Origin: Piper betle
Taxonomy: Eukaryota; Streptophyta; Magnoliopsida; Piperales; Piperaceae
Length of the DNA: 64,000 nucleotides
NCBI GenBank assembly: GCA_033002965.1
Contig: JAURVB010000122.1
Coordinates: forward strand, 1 to 64,000
Direction: 5' to 3'
Of this stretch, positions 45,841 through 54,823 are shown one piece after another. Numbering within the stretch: position 1 is the first letter of the stretch; every line of letters begins with the position of its first letter. Under the pieces are notes generated by a model. It was given only the letters and a program-made list of their open reading frames with translations, ran no database searches and was not told the origin of the DNA. Both the position numbers and the translations under genes were made by a program.

Positions 45841-47810
45841 ATGGCTTTCGGAGACGTCTCTGAGATGCTTACTTCGCCGGGGATGTTCATGGAAGTCACT
45901 ATCCCTGAGCAGAAATCGATCGGAGGAGTCCTCTTCCCGGCCATCGTCGGGCCGATGCCTGGCCAGGTGCCGGGCCTCTCCGCCCTCGAGCAGAGCATGG
46001 CCGAGCCCGGCATCAAGCCATGGCTGGAGTCCCTTCTTCGTTCCAGCGGCGCAATTCTGCTGAGAGGTTTCCCCATCAAAGACGCTTCCGACTTCAATCG
46101 GTTGGTGGAGGCCTTCGAATACCAGGACCTCCCCTACCGCGGCGCCGCTTCGCGTACCAAAGTCGTCGGAAGAGTTTACACCGCCAACGAATCGCCTCCA
46201 GAGGAGAAGATTTACTTCCACCAAGAGATGGCTCTGGTATGCAAGTTGGTCGAATTTATAAATTTTGAGTAATGTATTTATGTTTTTGTGTATGGAGAAA
46301 TGTTTGATCATGGAACGAATGGGCGCCATGATCAGTTTGAGGAGTATCCGTCCAAGTGCTTCTTCTACTGCGATGTGGAGCCGGCGATCGGAGGGGAGAC
46401 ACCGATCGTTCTTAGCCGTCGGGTGTACGAGAAGATGATGGAGAAGCACCCTGGATTTGTGGATGAGCTAGAGCAGCATGGTTTGATTTACTCGTGGAAA
46501 TTGAGTAGCGGGGACGATCCTTCTGCCCCTGTTGGCCGTGGATGGCAATCCACTTTTCAGACTGACGATAGAAGTGTTGCCGAAGAAAGGTGAGCTTACT
46601 GCTATAGTGATCTGGTACCAACAATTCAATTTGTCTTAAATTTGCATACTTAACCATGCTTTTGTAACAAAACTGGATCATCAATTCTTCCCTCAAGGAT
46701 TATACATCTTAGAAAGTTACGTATTGATTATGGGTGTGCCCAAACAAATTGATTATACAGTCAAATTAGTCCATGATTGATTAATTCATTGTGGACGAAC
46801 TTCTAACTCTTGGGGTAGTTTATGTGGCCTTAAAGTTCTTCAAGTTAACCCAATCTAACATGGGAAACCCATGATTTTAAAAAGTCGAAAACTGATCTGA
46901 GACTAATGAATAACAGTTAGAGGCATCCAAACAAATGGATTTCAAGCTTCTCAACTCATCTAACGTGTGAAAACCCATCAGCTCTCGTATATATAAGTAG
47001 AGACTCAAAAACAAACTACGGTAAAGAATATGAGATTCGATTAATTAAAATATAATAAAAATTAAAGAAAATAAATCAAATTATTATAATTTATCGTGTT
47101 TGATTTAATTAGAATGTATGTCTTCTATGTCTAAGATATCAAATTATTATAATTTATTTCATCATTCCCGAAAAATTTATCACAATTGTTACATGCATGG
47201 CATCTTTCCTAATAAATTTTAAAAGTAAAAGCCAGATCAGAGACTAATGAATAATAGTCTGATCAAATGAATTCCAAGCTTGTCAACCCATAAATTTCAG
47301 AAGTCAAAAACCGATCAGAGACTAATGAATACCGGTTAGAATTGTCTGATCCAATGGATCCCAAGCTTTACATCCACCATAACCCAAGAGTAGGCCGGCT
47401 AAATCGTAGGGATAGATCATGCGCCAATGGCTGATATTTGGAAATTGCAGGGCCGCCCGGATGGGAATAAGATTGGAGTGGATGGAAGATGGGGTGATGT
47501 CTATAATTGGACCAAAGCCAGCACTCAAAGTGGACGAAACCAGAGGCCACAAGACTTGGTTCAACAGCATGGTGACTGACTACACAGTCTCGAACAACAC
47601 TGGTAGCAACAATGGGAAAGCTATAATGCTCGGAAATGGCACTGCTTTGCCTAGTCCTGTCATTCATGCCTGTGAAAAAATATTGGAGGAGGAGTCAGTT
47701 GCTTTCTCATGGAGAAAGGGTGATGTACTCCTTTTGATAATTTGGCTGTCCTTCATTCTCGTCGCCCTTGCAAGCACCCTCGCCGGGTATTGGCCTCTTT
47801 CTGTAAATGA
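45841..47810 (+). CDS. TauD/clavaminate-synthase-like Fe(II)/2OG dioxygenase, frameshifted
   Basis: Three exons: 45841-46236, 46336-46589 and 47451-47810, with GT...AG introns of 99 and 861 bases. ATG at 45841 is chosen because it starts a family-like N-terminus; an upstream TTG is in frame. The product, about 336 residues, belongs to the plant clavaminate-synthase-like branch of the TauD family: non-haem iron oxygenases that use 2-oxoglutarate. The natural substrate of the plant proteins is not known to me. Seen: LLRGFPI, VVGRVYTANESPP, the iron site H127-x-E129 in FHQEMAL, PSKCFFYCDVEP, GGETPIVLS, GRGWQSTF and TWFNSMV. Near 47733 one base is missing: the frame reads LLLIIW, while the +1 frame gives DNLAVLHSRRP and ends ASFCK-TGA at 47808. 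The distal iron histidine (47754-47756) and 2OG-binding arginine are therefore out of frame, and the literal frame ends at TAA 47815-47817. It is either a recent pseudogene or a base-call error. Confidence 0.88.
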
Positions 47811-47817
47811 TTTATAA

Positions 47818-49104
47818 GACTGCTAAAGCCAATAGTCCCTCTTGTTGTATCCGAAGATCAATTTCTATTTACCTCGATCACGAACATTGTTGTGTGCCAA
47901 GTAAAACAATTTTGCCTTAAGATATAGCCGTTTGGATCTATGGGTTGGGTTGGGCGAGAGTTTGAGAGTAAAGCGAGTTGAGATTAACCAGTGACCATGG
48001 GAAGCAAGTTGTGGAGGCATTGGAGAGTGTGCGACGAGTGTAAGTCATAATTTTAAGCATCATATTGTGGCTTACCAAGTAGTTGTACCTAACATAATTT
48101 TAAAACTTTTTTGCTCGGGAAACTCCTATAATAAATTTGACTTATTGGTTTGTTGGGTTGGTAGATGATTCCATATTAACTCATTTAGAAATTAATTTCC
48201 TCATTTATGACATAAAAGTTAACAATAAATGTTATTTTTATTTTAGATTAGCCAAATCAATATTTTTAAGCAATGCAAATCAATATTTCTAAACAACGCA
48301 AATTATATATTTATTAATTTTAATTGTCAAAAGAATAATATATACTAATTACACATAATGTTTTATTTATATAATTATAAATTTAATAAAAAGACTTTAA
48401 ATAAGTTTGGAGTCTACTCTAATTCAACTCCACTCCATAATATGCTAAATTGATTCGAGTTTTAAGTTTTTAAAATATGGTACCTAATATATTGCAATTG
48501 CCTTTAAATTGTATATGGTTTAACTTTTTGTATCATTTTAATCGGTATCCGATTCTTTAATATGAGATTTTCAAAAAATCTAATTTTTTGTCAAAAAATT
48601 TGGTATTTTAATTAGTATTTAATAAAATATTAATGACTAAAAATATCCCATACCACCTAGAAATCTAGTAATATCAAAGGTTTTTTATTTAAAACTATGC
48701 TAAAAAGTTGCCTTAAAAATATTATTTTTATAATGTATATCTTCAACAAACACATTGGCGGCTACTTTAGCCATCTTCATCACCGTCACTTTCGTCATCG
48801 TCGCTGCATGTGTCATGTCCACGCCCAACGCCTACAATTCATACGAGTTATGACCAGCATAAGGAACAGATAGGAAAGGTATAGGAGAGCTCAGACGCGG
48901 TGGCGGCCTGGTAGCGGTAGAGCTCCAGCAACAAAGAGACGAAGTAGTGAAGGTCACAGGGAAAGGGACAGATGGGTGGCTCTTTATTTTGTTTAATTAT
49001 TTTTCACTAATACTTTCGCCAATTTTCTTTATCATGGCTTAAACATTACATTTTATTTATTTTATCTCAACCTTCCCCAAACACCATTCTAAATTTTCGA
49101 TATT
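47818..49104. other. Intergenic AT-rich DNA downstream of the gene
   Basis: It includes the probable 3' UTR of the dioxygenase gene. A small GC-richer patch at 48760-48970 resembles the GC-rich leader of the LTR families but has no inverted repeat. Nothing else was recognised. Confidence 0.45.
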
Positions 49105-49109
49105 AATAT

Positions 49110-49473
49110 TGTTGGCATATGTTTTTGGTGCAGACACACCCACAAGGGGTGGACTCATCATATCAATTAAGAAATTAATTTTGACTTAATCTTAAATCAA
49201 TTAAATATTATCACCTTATATATCTCCTAATAATTAGTTTAAGATAATGATAAGAAAGCCCATTAATATTACATCTTTTCCCTAACGTCAATCAGAGGTA
49301 GAATAAAGAGTTAGGGTATATCTAATGAGAGGGATGATAGGCCATGTAAATCAGACTTTTTTCCCAGAAATAAAGTCTTGACTTATGAGCGGGGTGAGTC
49401 TTGTCCATTGATCTATTCTATTGCAAGATAACTTTTTATCTTATTTATATTTTATCATATATTTAATTTTACA
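49110..49473 (+). repeat. 5' LTR of R1
   Basis: 364 bp. It shares with 51353-51613 plus 57523-57621 the words AATTAAGAAATTAA, TATTACATCTTTTCC, GTCAATCAGAGGTAGAATAA and TCAAGTCTTGACTT or AAGTCTTGACTTATGAG. Confidence 0.92.
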
Positions 49474-49771
49474 TTAGTACCAGTTCTCTTAAATAGTGGG
49501 CTAGAGTAGGGACGTTAACTAAACTACTAGTTACAGGGTAAAAAAACCTCGATTAGGGCTAGCAATGGGTCAATTGTAAAAATTTTGAGGATGAAATTTT
49601 TTTATGTAGGTGGATTGTGGGATCCGTCTACTTAGTCTCATATATAATACCTACTAGGATAAGATCTTATTTATAAGTAAAAATGGAGTATAAATCTTCA
49701 ACTTAGTTAACAACTTTTAAAGAGATGACTTAGCCTATCAATTTCAACTTTAGGCAGGGTGGGTCGTTACA
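49474..49771 (+). mobile_element. Truncated TRIM fused to R1 primer-site position
   Basis: Starting exactly at the inner edge of the R1 LTR, the sequence is TRIM internal region: a worn primer site (TTAGTACCAGTTCTC), GTGGGCTAGAGTAGGGACGTT, GGGCTAGCAATGGGTCAA, GAGGATGAAATTT, GTAGGTGGAT. It is followed by one TRIM LTR at 49616-49771 (156 bp, TGTGGGATCC ... GGGTCGTTACA). The left TRIM LTR is missing. Confidence 0.75.
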
Positions 49772-51341
49772 AATTAATCATTAATTTTGAGTATCTCAAA
49801 AATTGAATATTTATGCTTTTTTTTTTGTCAATTGATGACATGCATATAAGTAGTAAGCAATATATTTTAGTAAACATTTCAAGGTTTTTCTTTTTTATCC
49901 TTCATTGCCTTATATGTAGAAAACTGCACATATGTTAATTTACAAATGAATTGCTCGTTTAAAGTTAATTACAGACAAATCTTAATAATGTAAATTATTT
50001 CATACATGTAAATATTAAATATATGTTGAGTTATAATATTCATGATAAATACCTAACTTAGTGTTTTACATTTAATGTAAACCTTAGTGCTCTACAAAAT
50101 ATTGGAGTATGAAATAATTTAGTTAAAATAGTTTTATTCAATATTAAGGGATTATTTCATTTTGAGAGGAGACAATCTTGTTGCTACTATAAAGTAATAA
50201 ATTTTAATCCTATATATCAAATAAATGATATATTGAACAGTATTGCTTTTGAGAGCATTGTTTCGATGAAATTTTATACTTATATAAAATGTCTCATTTG
50301 TTGAGATAGAAAAAATTTTAAATTATATTTTACGATAGTATTTAAAATGTTGAAGTTAACATACGTAATTGATGATGTATTCATCAAAACTTGTAATGAT
50401 TTTACTTAATGTATGTTCACTAACACAAAGAGTAGTATGTCAAATGGGACAAATGACTTTTTCACCGAACATTCATGTCTCTAGTGTTTGAATAGCATTG
50501 AAAGATGAAACATCAATGCTTGAAGTCACTTATGTTGCCTCAATAATAGATTGAAATGAGACCGTTTTCAAAATTGGCCAATGTGGCTTCCCACTTCCAT
50601 AATACCATATAACTAGACATGAGACTTAGACAACTGCAATAGTTGTAATTGTGTTAGATGTCTTAGGTCAATTACTTGAGTGGTAATTGGACTTAAATCT
50701 GTATGGTGTTGATAAAAGACATACGTTATACGTGAGTTATTTTCTATGTGAATAACCATCCACCACAACATATGATTCATACCACGTGCATTATTTCGAC
50801 CAAGTGGACAATAAGAGAATGATCTATGCTTCTCCACTGAGTGAGATCCTCAAAGCAGAACTGCTTCTCATTACCCTTATTTGCTTTCAATTATATTTGA
50901 AATATCAAAATAATGTTTCTTTCTTTAGTTTTCTACCTACAACCATGATAATCTGGTGATAAGTGATATATTTAGGAAAGTCATCATTTAGTATATCAAA
51001 AGTAATATGAGTGTGAAAGGAGGACTATTATAAACTGTATCTAAGTCTAAACCATTATAAAGTCTTTGTGAGTGAATAATGTAGATATAAGTAGTAAAGT
51101 AAAATAATTTAAGGGATATGTGATCTTCACTAACACTGGGAATATAACGATTATATATAAGCTACTATGTATACCTAATAGGTGCATAGTTTGAACTTCC
51201 ATATTCGGTTGTACTCGTAGGTTGCACGACCTACTTCTTGTACAAAACTCTTTTAGAACACTGTCACACATTTTTTGTGTGAGTGAGAGATTTGATTTGG
51301 TGGCACCATTAGTTGTTAACACACCTTTAACCCATTAAGTA
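49772..51341 (+). other. Non-coding inside of R1
   Basis: AT-rich, with no frame showing gag, protease, reverse transcriptase or integrase motifs on either strand. Confidence 0.6.
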
Positions 51342-51352
51342 TGAATGGGAGA
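51342..51352 (+). other. Polypurine tract of R1
   Basis: GAATGGGAGA immediately before the right LTR start TGTTGGCG. Confidence 0.7.
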
Positions 51353-52511
51353 TGTTGGCGTATTTTTTTGTGAAGACACTCATAAGGGACTCACCAAATC
51401 AATTAAGAAATTAACTTTGATTTGGTCTTAATTTCATCAAATATTATCTTCTGATATTCCTCATATTAGTTAACTTGAGATAATGATGGAAAAGTCTATT
51501 AGTATTACATCTTTTCCACTGTCAATCAGAGGTAGAATAAGGAGTTATGATTACGGTGTTTGCATTGAGAGGGATAATAGGTTGTGAAAATCAGATTTTT
51601 TCCTAGAGATCAATGTAAAACTTGTGACGCTAGTTAGGGTTTTATAGTCAGAACTGGTCGGTTCCGACTGCTATTTTTAGTCGAGTCAAATTCAGGACAT
51701 ACATATTGAGCCGATATCGATCATGTGTTATGAACCACGATGGTCATATGTATCTAAGTATATGATGATAACGTCAGTAAGACAACAGCGGAATGAGTTA
51801 TCAGAATATATAAGAGTACGCCAAGATTTTTTATTTATTTCTTTTAATATTAGACTGTAGAATTATATTTAGGTCGTTTATCGTGTTAGGCCATGTTATT
51901 ATATATTATGGGTGGGTTAATTGGTTAAGAGTATGTTATTCAAGTTAAAACGCAATTATTTTATGGTATTTTACTATATTTTATTTTATATTTTTTGGGG
52001 CGTATTTTATAATATTAACTCGAGTCGGTAGTGAGTCAAATTTTTATTACGAAAATGCCCCCCGACCACGAAATCTTTCCCTCGACCCTCTCTCGATCAC
52101 CTAACGCCGCTTCAATTCCCCCGACAATGACTGTCGTCAGTCGCCTGCCATCCTCCCCGACCACCTTGCTGCTCTCATCACCACTAACGACCGCCATTTG
52201 TCACAACATTGTGGGCCTAGCTGGCAAGGTGTTACTCAAAATTTAAGCAAATATGTCTAACATTTTTTTAAACAAAAACATATATAAAGATCCCACAGTC
52301 TTGGACCGTTTCCCAGTAGCCACACTTATTTCTCAAATAGTAAAAAAGAAAGGAGTCCTCATATTTATTTTGCTCCATGCTCTGGTTGTCAATCACCTAA
52401 TCTCGTATCTGCACACCTGCGGAGGCAATTCCGCGTTAGTGATTACAACACTAAGTAGTATAATAGATAAAACAAAACAAGTACATTCCACTATTTCCTT
52501 AAGTTTATTTT

Positions 52512-53000
52512 AATATGCGGTGGAGCGATTCCGCTGTACTCCAAAACAATGCGGAGGAGGTATCCGCTGTGATCCGCACACCCCGGCCGTAGCCCTTTTG
52601 TGGGGAGGCTACCACTACCGTCTCCAGTGCCAGTGCCTCACACACCCCGGCCGTAACCCTTTTGTGGGGAGCGCTACCACTCGCTGTACTCCAAGTGCCA
52701 GTGCCTTGCACACCCCGGCCGTAGCCTTTTTATGGGGAGGCTATCACTGCACTCAGGTGATTGCTATGCCCCGTTTGTGGGGAAGCTCTCACTGCCAACT
52801 CTAGTGCCAGTGCCTCACACACCCCGGCCGTAGCCTTTTTATGGGGCGGCTATCACTGCACTCCAGTGCCAGTGCCTTGCACACCCCGGCCGTAGCCTTT
52901 TTATGGGGAGGCTATCACTGCACTCCAGTGCGATGGAGGAATCGCTGTGCCTCGCTCACCCCGGCCGTAGCCTTTTTATGGGGCGGCTATCACTACTCCA
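52512..53000 (-). repeat. Minisatellite of copy C
   Basis: Six to eight imperfect units of about 62 bp containing CACCCCGGCCGTAGCCTTTT followed by TATGGGGAGGCTATCACTGC and CAGTGCCAGTGCCT. Some units are shortened. The sequence is unrelated to the arrays of copies A, B and D, although it occupies the same place in the LTR. Confidence 0.93.
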
Positions 53001-54771
53001 AAACAATGTCGATGCATTACACAATTTACGCACATAATACGACCCAGTGTCGGACTGAGTCAATTCTTTGACCCCGGTTGCACTCGGTGCATGGTGGTCG
53101 AATCTGGGCTCAGGCCGACCTAGGCTACCAACAAGGAAAATACGATGTTCTACCTATTATACGTACCTGACTTGTGATTTCGTCTGACTATGATCCGTTA
53201 ACCCTAATCTGAATAAGGGCATAAAATTATACATTAGTATAATTTTATTTTGCATGAACCTACATGCAACTACATGACTAATATACTATCAATTTTAAAT
53301 GATGTAATTAGTTCATGTTAGTCTTTATTTCTTATTAAATTTTCAGCAATTCTAATGATAATTAATTATTAATTATCCCCATCCAAATCCCCATTATCTA
53401 ATTGATAATTCAATTATTAACATATCCCATACTTTAGTCTTTTGTATTTACCTTATATTCTAACTCAACCGCATCGAGTTCTCCTATATTGACCTGGTTG
53501 CCATCCCACTTTAACAATTCATTTAACGACCCCAAAGCTCCCAGCTTTATTGTAATCAACTAGCAAAAGCCGGTATTTTCACCATGCATGGCGACCAACC
53601 AGTAATGTGGCGGCCTCCATTTGCTGCTATGGCGTCACCAAATTGGCCACCACATGGCAACCCTCAACCAGTCCTTGGTGACCCCATCCTGGCCACCCAA
53701 ACAGCAACCCCGACCAGACCCATGGCGACTATTCTAGTCAGCCACATAAACAGCACCCGACCAGCCCGTCTTCTTTTCCTTCCACCCAATCTCAGACCCC
53801 ATCTTCTATCTACCCCACTAATCTGATTGGAAAAACACCAAAGATCCAACCTTTATCCGCTGCTGTCTCATGGAACTCGGACTACACCCTACATGGGGAC
53901 CTTAATTTCACCATTCATGGTGGCCGACCAGCAGCCATGGCGACCATGTCCTGCCCCATCAAGGTGACGACCAGCACCACCCCAAGTGACGACCAGTCTG
54001 CCCTTTCCATGGCGGATCCACGTCTGGCCAGCAACACCACCCAATCAACACCAACCTGGTCTCCCTACACTTCCTGATTTACATCTCTCCCCGCCGGTCT
54101 GACTCGGCCACCCAAGGCGACTCCGTCCGGCCAGCAGCACCGCTGGGAACACTCCCTACTTCCAGCACGTCAACCCTACTCACAAGGATGGAGGATGGTG
54201 TTGTTGCTGCTGCAAAAACAGCAGGACGTCCTCCTGGTTTTCTTCTTCCCTTGTTGATTTCTCATTTGATTCTTATGTTTAACATGTTTATGATTTATGC
54301 AACATGTGTATGCATGCAACAAAAGAAAAAGAAAGGAAAAGGAATTACCCGAGCGAAGGAGGAAAGCCAGCATCTGTCCAAGGAGGAGAAAGATGTAGAA
54401 GACGCCCTCCCCTTCTCCTTCTATAAAGAATGAAATGACGGCTAGGGTTTGTGGAAACACCCTTTCACCGCAATTCCTTTAATCGGGTAATTGGGTAATC
54501 AATACGGTTCACTTAACCATTTCACTTAACCTCTTAAACGGGTACATGGTATGATTCACTTAAATGGTTAAATGGATAAATAATTCACTTAACCTCTTAA
54601 ATGGGTACATGGTATGGTTCACTTAAATGGTTAGATGGATAAATAATGTGGTCGACTTGACCGATTCAAGTAGAATCGTCCGGTTAGAAATTACTTCTCA
54701 ATTAACCGGGTAATTCATACCTAACCAGCTAACGAAATTTTTCCCCACGTTCGATCCCACCGCGTCGAACG

Positions 54772-54772
<1 letters not shown>

Positions 54773-54802
<30 letters not shown>

Positions 54803-54823
54803 TATTATTATTATTATTATTTT
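54773..54823. repeat. (TTA)n-(TA)n-(TTA)n microsatellite
   Basis: A compound simple repeat next to the outer end of copy C. Confidence 0.9.
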
